A stretch of 64,000 nucleotides of DNA. Origin: QALR01 sp900552255 (lineage in GTDB: Bacteria; Bacillota; Clostridia; Oscillospirales; CAG-272). Location of the stretch: assembly GCA_048526005.1 (NCBI GenBank), contig DBFVEH010000021.1, positions 1-64,000 of the forward strand. The letters are read 5' to 3'. Both the position numbers and the translations under genes were made by a program. The notes below the pieces were generated by a model. The model was not told the DNA's origin. It did not search any database and worked only from the letters and a program-made list of their open reading frames with translations. Below are positions 8,108-14,314 of the stretch, in pieces. Within the stretch, counting starts at the first letter, position 1; every line of letters begins with the position of its first letter.

Positions 8108-8461
8108 TTGGCCCGCGAACTGACACGCGAGGAAAAGGCGGCCATCCGCTCCCTGGTGGTGAAATGGTGCGCCAACTATGACCGGGCCTGTGGATGCCTG
8201 CCCCTGGACTGTGAGTGCTATATGCTGGGAAAGTGCTGGACAGGTGCCTATTGCCGCTACTTTCGGGAGGCCGTCCTGCCCCTTGATCCGGCTCTGGAGG
8301 CCGCCCTTACTACCGAGGGCCCCAGGCCGGATTTCAAGCCCTGCCCCATCTGCGGCGGGGCCGTGGCCCCGGACAGGCGGCAGGCGTATTGTTCAGAGGC
8401 TTGCGCCTTAAAAGCCCACCGCCGCCAACAGCGGGAATATATGCGCCGGAAACGGAGGTGA
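8108..8461 (+). CDS. Cysteine-rich VLP domain protein with C-terminal zinc ribbon
   Basis: The chosen TTG start at 8108 follows GGGAGGTGATGC; the open frame extends 54 bases further upstream without a ribosome binding site. The 117-residue protein has a CGCLPLDCECYMLGKC cluster (residues about 29-45) typical of the Cys_rich_VLP family. Behind it is a C-terminal zinc finger-like segment, CPICGG and YCSEAC, followed by a very basic tail. It may bind DNA or RNA. It is a regular accessory of Tn1549-type transfer regions. Confidence 0.75.
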   Translation: MARELTREEKAAIRSLVVKWCANYDRACGCLPLDCECYMLGKCWTGAYCRYFREAVLPLDPALEAALTTEGPRPDFKPCPICGGAVAPDRRQAYCSEACALKAHRRQQREYMRRKRR

Positions 8462-8475
8462 TCTGTTGACAATTA

Positions 8476-8514
8476 GCCCCCGGAAAAGCCGCTGATTTCA
8501 AGGCTTTTGGGGGC
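8476..8514 (+). terminator. Stem-loop after the transfer operon genes
   Basis: GCCCCC (8476-8481) pairs with GGGGGC (8509-8514), and AAAAGCC (8484-8490) with GGCTTTT (8502-8508), leaving a 2-nt bulge and an 11-nt loop. The T-rich tail is short (CGCTTTTGG). It probably ends or attenuates the upstream transcript before the mobilisation genes. Confidence 0.5.
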
Positions 8515-8589
8515 CGCTTTTGGGGCGGGCCGTAGTTTTATATGCCCTGCCCCGGAATGGCCGAAATGCTGTCAACATGGAAAAACGGG

Positions 8590-8614
8590 ACTTTGGGACA
8601 AAGTGTCCCGAAGT
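8590..8614 (+). repeat. Dispersed 25-bp palindrome, copy 5
   Basis: Arms ACTTTGGGACA and TGTCCCGAAGT flank the centre AAG. Flanking GG and CC bases extend the stem. It lies 30 bases upstream of the small gene at 8644. Confidence 0.9.
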
Positions 8615-8643
8615 CCCAGGCTGTTATGCTTGAGGAGGTGTCT

Positions 8644-8799
8644 ATGGAAAAACAGAAAGACCAGGAATTTGCCCACCTGGAGGTCAAGCGTCTTTGCGGT
8701 GTGTTCGGCGCGCCCCTGCCCCCTGTGGAGGAAAAGCCCGTGGATAAGGTCAAGGAGCCGCCCCGCCCCTATCGGAGCCGGGAACGGGAGGAGCGGTGA
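8644..8799 (+). CDS. Small hypothetical protein before mobC
   Basis: The ATG at 8644 follows TGAGGAGGTG. It opens a 51-residue charged, proline-rich protein (contains FGAPLPPVEEKP) whose stop overlaps the GTG start of mobC by four bases. The frame is also open upstream to 8542, but that part runs through a palindrome copy and lacks a ribosome binding site. No family is recognised. The coupling to mobC suggests a role in mobilisation or simply translational coupling. Confidence 0.58.
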   Translation: MEKQKDQEFAHLEVKRLCGVFGAPLPPVEEKPVDKVKEPPRPYRSREREER

Positions 8800-9143
8800 C
8801 AACGAAACGCCGCCGCCCTGTCCATCTTCATGTCATGGTGTCTGAGGAGGAGCAGGCGCTGATCCGGGAGCGCATGGCCGAGGCTGGCATCCGCAACATG
8901 GGAGCCTATATGCGGAAAATGGCCCTTAACGGTTATGTGCTCCACGTTGATCTCTCGCCCGTCCGGGAGCTGGTGTCGCTCCAGCGGCGGTGCTCAAACA
9001 ATCTAAACCAGGTGGCGATCCAGGCCAACACCTACGGCGGCATCTACCCGGAGGAGATCGCCGCCCTGCAAAGGGACTATGCGGCCTTATGGGGGCCGCT
9101 GTCTGATTTACTGGAAAGGCTCTCCGCCGTGGTGGAGCTTTGA
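8796..9143 (+). CDS. mobC: MobC-like relaxosome accessory protein
   Basis: This 115-residue protein starts at GTG and overlaps the previous stop. It has a basic N terminus (TTKRRRPVHLHVMVSEEE) as in ribbon-helix-helix DNA binders. A conserved segment follows, with RNMGAYMRKMALNGY and then LQRRCSNNLNQVAIQANTYGG, which is the MobC signature. It should bind oriT and help the relaxase nick DNA. It lies directly upstream of the relaxase gene, separated by a palindrome copy. Confidence 0.88.
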   Translation: MTTKRRRPVHLHVMVSEEEQALIRERMAEAGIRNMGAYMRKMALNGYVLHVDLSPVRELVSLQRRCSNNLNQVAIQANTYGGIYPEEIAALQRDYAALWGPLSDLLERLSAVVEL

Positions 9144-9184
9144 CCCTCCGGGGAGCGGTGTTTTACCGCTCCCCGGTTTTCACG

Positions 9185-9209
9185 ACTTTGGGACACTTTG
9201 TCCCAAAGT
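9185..9209 (-). repeat. Dispersed 25-bp palindrome, copy 6
   Basis: Arms ACTTTGGGACA and TGTCCCAAAGT flank the centre CTT, so the two arms are perfectly complementary. It fills most of the gap between mobC and the relaxase gene. Confidence 0.9.
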
Positions 9210-9242
9210 GGCGAAAGCCGCATACAGAGAGGAGGGGTATTC

Positions 9243-10649
9243 ACGGCCACAACCTACATCCGGCCCTACAAGGTAGCGGCTGGAAAAAGCGCAATCCAGA
9301 CGATGGAGGAGCGGTTTGATTATGGGCTCAATCCCCAAAAGCTGGGGGCCGTGTCCTCTTATCTCTGCGACCCGTCCACAGCTCCCGCCGAGTTCCTGCT
9401 GGTAAAAAGCCAGTACCAGGCGGAAACGGCCCGGCCCGTGGAGCGCGGGGCCCTGTTCTTCCAGATCCGGCAGGCGTTCCCGCCCGGCGAGGTGACGGCG
9501 GAGGAGGCAAATAAAATCGGCTATAAAACGGCGATGCGCTGGACGAAAGGCAAATACCAGTTTTTCGTCTGCACGCATACCGACAAAGGCCATATTCACA
9601 ATCACATTTATTACAACTCCACGGCCTTTGACCGCTCCCGGAAATTCCATAATTTCATCGGCTCGTCCTTTGCCCTGCGGCGGCTGTCTGACCGGGTGTG
9701 CATTGAGCACGAGCTGTCCTATATCCAAAATCCCAAACTACACAGCAAGGGCCGTTTTCTCCATTACGGTCAATGGATCGGGGAAAAGCCGCCCTCTGCC
9801 CAGCAGAGGGTGCGGCTTGCTGTCATCGCGGCCCTGGAGAAAAAGCCCGCCGACTTTGCGGCGTTCCTGCGGCTCATGGAGGAGTCCGGCTTTGCCGTCA
9901 AACATGGGCGGGGCGGCGTGATCTCGTTCCTGGCTCCCGGCCAGGATAAACCGACCCGGCTCCGGGCTTCTACCCTGGGCGCGGGCTTTGACCCGGAGGA
10001 CATCCGGGCGGTGATTGCCGGGGAGCGGCCCATCCCGGAGCTCCCCCAGGACGCTCCGGCCCCGCCCCAGCGCGTTGATCTGGTGATTGATATTCAACAG
10101 CGCATGGCCCAGGGTAAAGGCCCGGCCTATGCGCGGTGGGCCAAGGTCTACAATCTAAAGCAGATGGCCGCCGCGCTCCAGTATCTGCGGGAGCACGAAC
10201 TGGCCGACTATACCGCACTGGAGGCCAGCACCGAGGCGGCGGTGGATCGCTTTCACAAGCTGGCCGGGGAGCTGCGGGACACGGAGGCCGCCCTCTCCAA
10301 AACGGCCCGGCTTATGGAGGCCACGGTGGACTATGCCAAGACCCGGCCTGTGTTCGATGGCTACAAGACGGCCCGGTACAGTAAAAAATACCTGGCCCAG
10401 CATGAGGCGGAGCTGGCCGCTTACCGGGCGGCAAAGGCGGCCATGAATGAAATCCTGGACGGGGCAAAGCTCCCCAAAATAGACACGCTGAAAAAATCCC
10501 GCCGGGAGCTGGCGGAAAAGAAAAAGGCCCTCTATGCCGAATACCGCCAGGCCCAGGCCGATATGCGGCAGGCCGTGGCGGTCAAGGCGAACATTGACCA
10601 TCTGCTCGGCGTGACGGACGGGCGGGAAAATAAGGCCCAGGAGCGGTAG
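9243..10649 (+). CDS. Relaxase/mobilization nuclease (MobA/VirD2 type)
   Basis: The relaxase motif III, HIHNHI, with metal-binding histidines at about residues 117, 119 and 121, sits in TDKGHIHNHIYYNS. The C-terminal half is helical and coiled-coil-like. The protein would nick oriT and pilot the strand. The start is odd: AGGAGG (9230-9235) lies seven bases before ACG GCC ACA ACC TAC ATC, where relatives have ATG. The only conventional in-frame alternative is TTG at 9198, inside a palindrome copy and without a ribosome binding site. Counted from the ACG codon the protein has 468 residues and otherwise looks complete. Confidence 0.88.
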   Translation, partial: TATTYIRPYKVAAGKSAIQTMEERFDYGLNPQKLGAVSSYLCDPSTAPAEFLLVKSQYQAETARPVERGALFFQIRQAFPPGEVTAEEANKIGYKTAMRWTKGKYQFFVCTHTDKGHIHNHIYYNSTAFDRSRKFHNFIGSSFALRRLSDRVCIEHELSYIQNPKLHSKGRFLHYGQWIGEKPPSAQQRVRLAVIAALEKKPADFAAFLRLMEESGFAVKHGRGGVISFLAPGQDKPTRLRASTLGAGFDPEDIRAVIAGERPIPELPQDAPAPPQRVDLVIDIQQRMAQGKGPAYARWAKVYNLKQMAAALQYLREHELADYTALEASTEAAVDRFHKLAGELRDTEAALSKTARLMEATVDYAKTRPVFDGYKTARYSKKYLAQHEAELAAYRAAKAAMNEILDGAKLPKIDTLKKSRRELAEKKKALYAEYRQAQADMRQAVAVKANIDHLLGVTDGRENKAQER

Positions 10650-10685
10650 CGACAGGCCGCAGACAACAGGCGCACCGCGCCGGGG

Positions 10686-10710
10686 ACTTTGGGACACTTT
10701 GTCCCGAAGT
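10686..10710 (-). repeat. Dispersed 25-bp palindrome, copy 7
   Basis: Arms ACTTTGGGACA and TGTCCCGAAGT flank the centre CTT. It lies 37 bases after the relaxase stop and just before the candidate oriT hairpins. Confidence 0.9.
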
Positions 10711-10740
10711 CCTGCGGGTTTGGGGAGCTCCCCAACAAGC

Positions 10741-10788
10741 ATTTTTGCGGGCCTGCGGCCCAGCAAAAATTTCGGAGTGTGGACACAC
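10741..10788. other. Candidate oriT or terminator: nested inverted repeats after relaxase
   Basis: ATTTTTGC plus GGGCC (10741-10753) pairs with GGCCC and GCAAAAAT (10757-10770), leaving one bulged A. Seven bases later GTGTG and CACAC (10777-10788) form a second small palindrome. A tandem of inverted repeats beside mobC and the relaxase gene is what an oriT looks like. The first hairpin could equally terminate the relaxase transcript. No nic motif was recognised with certainty. Confidence 0.35.
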
Positions 10789-10838
10789 CCGAATTGCTTG
10801 CCAAAACGTGCGGGCTCATAGAAATGGTATAAAAACCA

Positions 10839-10864
10839 GGGGTAGCATGAATTTATGCTACTCC
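10839..10864 (-). terminator. Terminator of the cargo operon
   Basis: GGGGTAGCAT and ATGCTACTCC pair (one G-T) around a 6-nt loop. On the minus strand the stem is followed by TGGTTTTTAT. It sits 14 bases beyond the stop of the acetyltransferase gene and fits an intrinsic terminator for the minus-strand cargo genes. Confidence 0.65.
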
Positions 10865-10877
10865 ATTTAAAGCCTAT

Positions 10878-11291
10878 TTAAATTTGGTTAGAAAAATTGC
10901 ATAGTTGCATAGCTACTCCATCCGTCATAATTTGAAAACCATGCTTTTCATAAAATGCAGCGTTTTTACTTTCCTCTGGCATGATTTCGATGTAGAGATA
11001 ATCCCTGTATTTTTCTTTAACTTTTTCGATCATTGCGCTTGCAATCCCGCGTCCATGATAGGAAGGATGAACTAAAACATAGTGCATATAGGCGACCAAC
11101 TCGCTATCATCAATCAATCGAACTAAACCAACAAGTTTTTGATTGTCCCATGCAGTTAGAACGGTGGAAGAATTCATCAACGCTTTATAGAGTCTGGTCG
11201 GGTATTGTCCAGAAACCCAACCGACTGATAAAAATAATTCTTGTACTTGCTCTTGACTAAAGCATTTTTCCTCGGTATATAAAATATCCAT
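10878..11291 (-). CDS. GNAT family N-acetyltransferase
   Basis: This 137-residue protein carries the acetyl-CoA binding segment VHPSYHGRGIASAMIEK (about residues 73-89) and the closing strand EESKNAAFYEKHGF. That is the single-domain GNAT fold. The substrate cannot be told. It is the last gene of a three-gene minus-strand operon with an HxlR regulator and a LysE exporter, 14 bases from the regulator gene. The block is much more AT-rich than the surrounding transfer genes, so it is probably imported cargo. Confidence 0.85.
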   Translation of the reverse strand: MDILYTEEKCFSQEQVQELFLSVGWVSGQYPTRLYKALMNSSTVLTAWDNQKLVGLVRLIDDSELVAYMHYVLVHPSYHGRGIASAMIEKVKEKYRDYLYIEIMPEESKNAAFYEKHGFQIMTDGVAMQLCNFSNQI

Positions 11292-11305
11292 TATAATCCT
11301 CCGTG

Positions 11306-11680
11306 TTAATGATAATCACACTTTTTGCATTGTATCATGGTATTTTCGTTGTCATCTTTGTGAAATGCACCAGACCACTTACAAATACTCTGTAAGATAG
11401 GAACAACAGAAGCTCCTTTTTCAGAAAGACAATACTCCACGCGGGGAGGAATTTCATCATAGGATTTTCTTAATACAATACCATTTAAAATCAATTCTTT
11501 TAAAGCAGAAGCCAATACTGCGTCAGTGATATTCCCCATTTCTTTCCGTATCTCACTATACCGCAGAACTTCTTTTGCCGCAAGCACACATATAATTCGC
11601 GAGTTCCATTTTCCACCAAAGATTTCCAGCCCATATTCTAACGGGCATCGAATATCCTTATCTAATTTTCTCTGGTACAT
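11306..11680 (-). CDS. HxlR family winged-helix regulator
   Basis: This 124-residue protein has CPLEYGLEIFGGKWNSRII at residues 12-30 and RYSEIRKEMGNITDAVLASALKEL after it. Both are the HxlR/MarR-like winged helix signature (GGKW and the recognition helix). The C terminus has a CKKCDYH tail. HxlR proteins often sense electrophiles or small molecules and repress a divergent gene. Here a near-perfect inverted repeat at 12328-12351, between this operon and the divergent small gene, is a likely operator. Confidence 0.87.
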   Translation of the reverse strand: MYQRKLDKDIRCPLEYGLEIFGGKWNSRIICVLAAKEVLRYSEIRKEMGNITDAVLASALKELILNGIVLRKSYDEIPPRVEYCLSEKGASVVPILQSICKWSGAFHKDDNENTMIQCKKCDYH

Positions 11681-11684
11681 TAGA

Positions 11685-12272
11685 TCACCCCCTTATAATA
11701 TTCCATGCACAATAAAGTAGAAAAACCGCAAGTATATAGTTTATTATGCGATAATGCTTTTCATAAGTTGATTGAAGTTGAATCCCCATAAAAGCCCATA
11801 CAAGTGAAGCGGAACTACCAACGGCCACTACGCCTATGCCAGCTAATAAGAGCCCTTGTAAGCTCTCAATGTATGGAATGAAATAAACTGATAGTAATGT
11901 GGTAATGTAAAAATAAATTTTTACGTTCACCAGTTGAAGTATAAAACCTGTACGGAAAGTGGGAGTCTTATTTTGCGTATTTTTCTCCGGACTGCTTCTG
12001 GCTACATGGACTGCAAGCCAAACCATATAAAGGAAACCTATATACTTTAATATGGATAATCCGGAAACAAAAATCATGTTTAAACTGTATATGGCAAAAG
12101 TACAAAGCATCTGAACACAAAAATATCCACAACATATTCCCAGAATCAAAGGTTTTCCTTTATTCCAACCAAAGCGACTGGTTGTATTCATTGCTAAAAT
12201 ATTCCCCGGGCCAGGGGTAAAAGAGCTTACGAACATATAGCATGATAACGTTCCTAAAATTGAAAAAGGCAT
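11685..12272 (-). CDS. LysE/RhtB family exporter
   Basis: This 195-residue membrane protein has six predicted helices. Its N-terminal motif FTPGPGNILAMNTTSRFGWNKG (residues 17-38, shown here in parts as FTPGPGNILA and NTTSRFGW) is the LysE family signature. Members export amino acids or related small molecules. It is the first gene of the minus-strand cargo operon, four bases before the HxlR gene. The substrate is unknown; with GNAT and HxlR neighbours a detoxification role is plausible. Confidence 0.83.
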   Translation of the reverse strand: MPFSILGTLSCYMFVSSFTPGPGNILAMNTTSRFGWNKGKPLILGICCGYFCVQMLCTFAIYSLNMIFVSGLSILKYIGFLYMVWLAVHVARSSPEKNTQNKTPTFRTGFILQLVNVKIYFYITTLLSVYFIPYIESLQGLLLAGIGVVAVGSSASLVWAFMGIQLQSTYEKHYRIINYILAVFLLYCAWNIIRG

Positions 12273-12298
12273 ATCTGTTGTCTCCTCTCTTTTCTTTA

Positions 12299-12327
12299 AT
12301 TATAGCTATCAAGGCATCTTTCGACAA
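12299..12327 (-). promoter_or_regulatory. Promoter of the cargo operon
   Basis: On the minus strand TTGTCG (12327-12322) and TATAAT (12304-12299) are 17 bases apart. The LysE start codon lies 27 bases beyond the -10. The operator-like inverted repeat abuts the -35. Confidence 0.6.
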
Positions 12328-12351
12328 GTTACTATGAAATTTAATAGTGAC
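12328..12351. promoter_or_regulatory. Candidate HxlR operator
   Basis: GTTACTAT and ATAGTGAC are inverted copies (7 of 8 positions) separated by 8 bases. The repeat lies in the divergent promoter region next to the -35 of the operon that encodes the HxlR regulator. Position and symmetry suggest autoregulation and control of the divergent gene. Confidence 0.5.
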
Positions 12352-12393
12352 TAATAAATTTGCTTATATCTTCCACATGAAAAGTCGTAACGC

Positions 12394-12399
12394 TATAAT
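12394..12399 (+). promoter_or_regulatory. -10 box for the divergent small gene
   Basis: TATAAT lies 55 bases upstream of the ATG at 12455. A weak -35 (TTCCAC) stands 17 bases before it, so regulation by an activator or relief of repression is likely. Confidence 0.4.
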
Positions 12400-12454
12400 A
12401 AAGCCAAGCTCAAAAGAAAGAGCAAAACAACAACATTATCAAGGAGGAATTTAT

Positions 12455-12745
12455 ATGAAAGTATCCGCTTATTTGGAAATCACGATGAAAATCTCTGACG
12501 CAAACCGTCCTGCCGCCGCCAAGGTTTACACCGATTATCGCGGCCCGTTCCTGGAGCAGATTCCCGGCGCACTTACCAAGGATTTGCTGATCCGTGAAGA
12601 AGATGTCCAGGTTTTACATGGCTTTGACAGCGTGGAACACGCGCAGGCTTATCTGTCCAGCGAAATGTTCCAGAACGATGTCTTTGTTGGCCTCAAGCCT
12701 CTGTGGAGTGCTGACCCGGATGTTAAGATTTATAGCGTAGCATAA
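12455..12745 (+). CDS. Small ABM-like (ferredoxin-fold) protein
   Basis: The ATG at 12455 follows AAGGAGGAATTTAT; the frame is open further upstream but without a ribosome binding site. The 96-residue protein resembles small dimeric alpha/beta-barrel proteins of the antibiotic biosynthesis monooxygenase type (GFDSVEHAQAYLSSEMF is like the typical fluctuating helix). It stands divergently from an HxlR gene, a common arrangement for genes induced by reactive small molecules. The function is inferred only from fold-like pattern and context. Confidence 0.6.
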   Translation: MKVSAYLEITMKISDANRPAAAKVYTDYRGPFLEQIPGALTKDLLIREEDVQVLHGFDSVEHAQAYLSSEMFQNDVFVGLKPLWSADPDVKIYSVA

Positions 12746-12753
12746 TTCCCATC

Positions 12754-12811
12754 AAAACGCCAGCCCCTGCCAACGGGGAAAGAAAAAAACCGTTGTGGGG
12801 CTGGCCGTTTT
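12754..12811 (+). terminator. Long terminator-like hairpin
   Basis: AAAACG, CAGCCCC and AACGG (12754-12777) pair with CCGTT, GGGGCTGG and CGTTTT (12790-12811), with small internal loops. It follows the small ABM-like gene by 9 bases and fits its terminator. Confidence 0.6.
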
Positions 12812-12832
12812 AGTGCGCTCAACTCATTAGTT

Positions 12833-12873
12833 ATGGCGGTTTTGAAACTAATCATTTCAAAACCGCCATTTTA
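12833..12873. terminator. Perfect 15-bp hairpin, intrinsic terminator
   Basis: ATGGCGGTTTTGAAA (12833-12847) is perfectly complementary to 12855-12869 around the loop CTAATCA, and TTTT follows. It is the second of three consecutive hairpins isolating the cargo block from the integration genes. Confidence 0.65.
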
Positions 12874-12878
12874 ATGTA

Positions 12879-12914
12879 ACACGGCGGTTTTAAAGGAGGT
12901 TTCGCCGTGTTTTT
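12879..12914 (+). promoter_or_regulatory. Hairpin whose loop carries a ribosome binding site
   Basis: ACACGGCG (12879-12886) pairs with CGCCGTGT (12903-12910), followed by TTTTC. The loop contains AAAGGAGG (12892-12899), and a GTG codon (12907) lies seven bases after it inside the right arm. It could be a terminator or a translation switch for the short ORF that starts there. Confidence 0.4.
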
Positions 12915-13005
12915 CTCTCTTGTCCATGCTCTTAACTTATCAAAAAAAGTCCAGGCACAGGGCAAGGATATTCTGACAGTGGTTGCGAAAATTGTTATAA
13001 TCTAA
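12907..13005 (+). CDS. Possible 32-residue leader peptide
   Basis: GTG at 12907 has AAAGGAGG at ideal spacing and opens a 32-residue frame with a hydrophobic C terminus (DILTVVAKIVII). It ends just beyond a promoter-like sequence for the sigma-like gene. The strong ribosome binding site is the main support. It may be a leader peptide controlling downstream transcription, or chance. Confidence 0.3.
   Translation: MFFSLVHALNLSKKVQAQGKDILTVVAKIVII
12973..13001 (+). promoter_or_regulatory. Promoter for the sigma-like gene
   Basis: CTGACA (12973-12978) and TATAAT (12996-13001) are 17 bases apart. The start codon of the sigma-like gene is 180 bases downstream. The long leader contains palindrome copy 8. 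Confidence 0.55.
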
Positions 13006-13068
13006 AATATTTCCTCGCTTTATGCGCTTGTACGGCCTTATGTCGTGCAGGCGCATTTTGTTATCCGC

Positions 13069-13093
13069 ACTTCGAGACAAAGTGTCCCAAGGT
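13069..13093 (+). repeat. Dispersed 25-bp palindrome, copy 8
   Basis: Arms ACTTCGAGACA and TGTCCCAAGGT flank the centre AAG; one G-to-A change weakens the left arm. It lies in the untranslated leader of the sigma-like gene, beyond the cargo block. Confidence 0.85.
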
Positions 13094-13180
13094 GCGGGGC
13101 GGCCCTCCCAGGTGTCGCTCCCCGCCAGCCCTCCATTTCGTTTCCCCTCAACCCGAACAAAACGAAATGGAGGACAAGCT

Positions 13181-13603
13181 ATGACAACCATCAATCTGAA
13201 AGATTTTTATTATTGGTACATACAGGATCAGTTTATCGAGGTTGCTGACGAAGTGGCCGAGGCCCTCACCGCCAGCAGACGCCAGGAGGCCGCCTATGTG
13301 GAGCGGGCCCGGTACAACAAGGCGTATTATTCCCTGGACTGTGATGACGGGATCGAATATTCCGCCTGCCAGCATGAACCCAGCCCCCAGGAGCTCCTGG
13401 ATCGCAAGGAAATGTTTTTCCGGCTCTGGAACGCGCTCAACTCCCTGCCGGAGCTCCAGGGCCGCCGGGTGGATGCCCACCTCATTCTCGGTAAAAGCTA
13501 CCGGGAGATCGCCCGCGAGGAGGGCGTGGATAAAAGCGCCGTTAGGTGCTCCGTCCTCTGCGGGATCAAACGCATGAAAAAATATTTGCGGGAAAATTTC
13601 TGA
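13181..13603 (+). CDS. Sigma-70 region 4-like regulator of the conjugative element
   Basis: The ATG at 13181 follows AATGGAGGACAAGCT; the upstream frame runs through palindrome copy 8 and is not coding. The 140-residue protein has a C-terminal helix-turn-helix (GKSYREIAREEGVDKSAVRC, residues about 105-124) typical of sigma-70 region 4. It lacks region 2, as in the Tn916 Orf7 and Tn1549 type regulators. It probably controls expression of the transfer or excision genes. It is the first gene of the integration module. Confidence 0.82.
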   Translation: MTTINLKDFYYWYIQDQFIEVADEVAEALTASRRQEAAYVERARYNKAYYSLDCDDGIEYSACQHEPSPQELLDRKEMFFRLWNALNSLPELQGRRVDAHLILGKSYREIAREEGVDKSAVRCSVLCGIKRMKKYLRENF

Positions 13604-14053
13604 AAAGCATCTCCATTACCCCCTGTTTTTCTGGTGGTATATGAGAGGTAGGTTGTCTACCTCTCCACAGCAGAACGGCGGCGGCTCCGAGCATAGCGCG
13701 GGGAGCCGGGCGGCGGGTGCGCGGTGACTTCTCCACAAGAGAACGAGCGACCAACACCAGCGCCGCAGGTGGGCTGGGCCATCCCACGGCCACGATCCGC
13801 CACAGGACAGGCTGGCCGCCTGTCCCTCCGGGCCGCCCTCCCCTGCTGTGTGGGAGTGCTGCGCCGAGTATGGTTGTCTTTGGACAGGTCAAGGAAACGG
13901 GCGCGGCCTCCCTCTATCTTATGAAAGCGGGGCCCACTTTATGAGCAGGGCTCCGGCTGGCTTCGAGACATTTTGTCCCGAAGTCCCGGTCAAAACAAGG
14001 GCCAGCACTTTCGCGGTGCTGGCCTTTGTCATTTCTGAAATGGGAGGTATTCT
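13604..14053. other. GC-rich gap without a supported gene
   Basis: This 450-base stretch has a perfect 9-bp hairpin (GAGAGGTAG at 13643-13651 with CTACCTCTC at 13657-13665) and palindrome copy 9. The frames that are open here overlap each other, lack ribosome binding sites and resemble nothing recognised. The stretch could be a decayed gene or a non-coding leader for the ORF at 14054. Confidence 0.5.
13960..13984 (+). repeat. Dispersed 25-bp palindrome, copy 9
   Basis: Arms GCTTCGAGACA and TGTCCCGAAGT flank the centre TTT. It is the most diverged copy. It lies 70 bases upstream of the small ORF at 14054. Confidence 0.82.
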
Positions 14054-14230
14054 ATGTACGCACAGACCAAATACAAAAGCGAAATGAAAACGGCTGTACT
14101 TGGTGATCGGACGATTACTATTAAAAATCTTACTCCCATTCTGCCCCCGCAGGAACGGGAAAAGCGCAGGCGCGAGGTGGAACAACAGCTTTTTGACGTG
14201 TTCCGTAAATATGCCGGACAGCGGGGGTAA
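14054..14230 (+). CDS. Small conserved protein of Tn1549-type integration modules
   Basis: ATG at 14054 follows TGGGAGGTATTCT and opens a 58-residue basic protein (contains VLGDRTITIKNLTPILPP and a C-terminal charged helix). Small ORFs of this kind precede the serine recombinase in related elements. An accessory role in excision is possible but not shown. It is too short to classify further. Confidence 0.62.
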   Translation: MYAQTKYKSEMKTAVLGDRTITIKNLTPILPPQEREKRRREVEQQLFDVFRKYAGQRG

Positions 14231-14242
14231 TCAAAGGCATCC

Positions 14243-14271
14243 TTGTTGAATGGGGGCGGCAGAGGTATAAT
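14243..14271 (+). promoter_or_regulatory. Promoter of the serine recombinase gene
   Basis: TTGTTG (14243-14248) and TATAAT (14266-14271) are 17 bases apart, 43 bases upstream of the recombinase ATG. Confidence 0.6.
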
Positions 14272-14283
14272 ATAATTGTAGGT

Positions 14284-14311
14284 TGGCTCCCGTATAAACG
14301 GAAGGGAGCTA
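14284..14311 (+). promoter_or_regulatory. Hairpin covering the recombinase ribosome binding site
   Basis: TGGCTCCC (14284-14291) pairs with GGGAGCTA (14304-14311), 8 bp with one G-U, around a 12-nt loop. The 3' arm contains the GGGAG Shine-Dalgarno for the ATG at 14315, so translation of the recombinase may be held low. Confidence 0.45.
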
Positions 14312-14314
14312 ATT

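Noticed and set aside
13717..13944. Overlapping open frames in the gap after the sigma-like gene
   Set aside because: Two frames overlap, neither has a ribosome binding site, and the peptides look like random GC-rich translation.
1142..13984. Repeated palindromes taken as a CRISPR array
   Set aside because: The copies are 0.5-2.9 kb apart, in both orientations, with no spacers of constant length and no cas genes.
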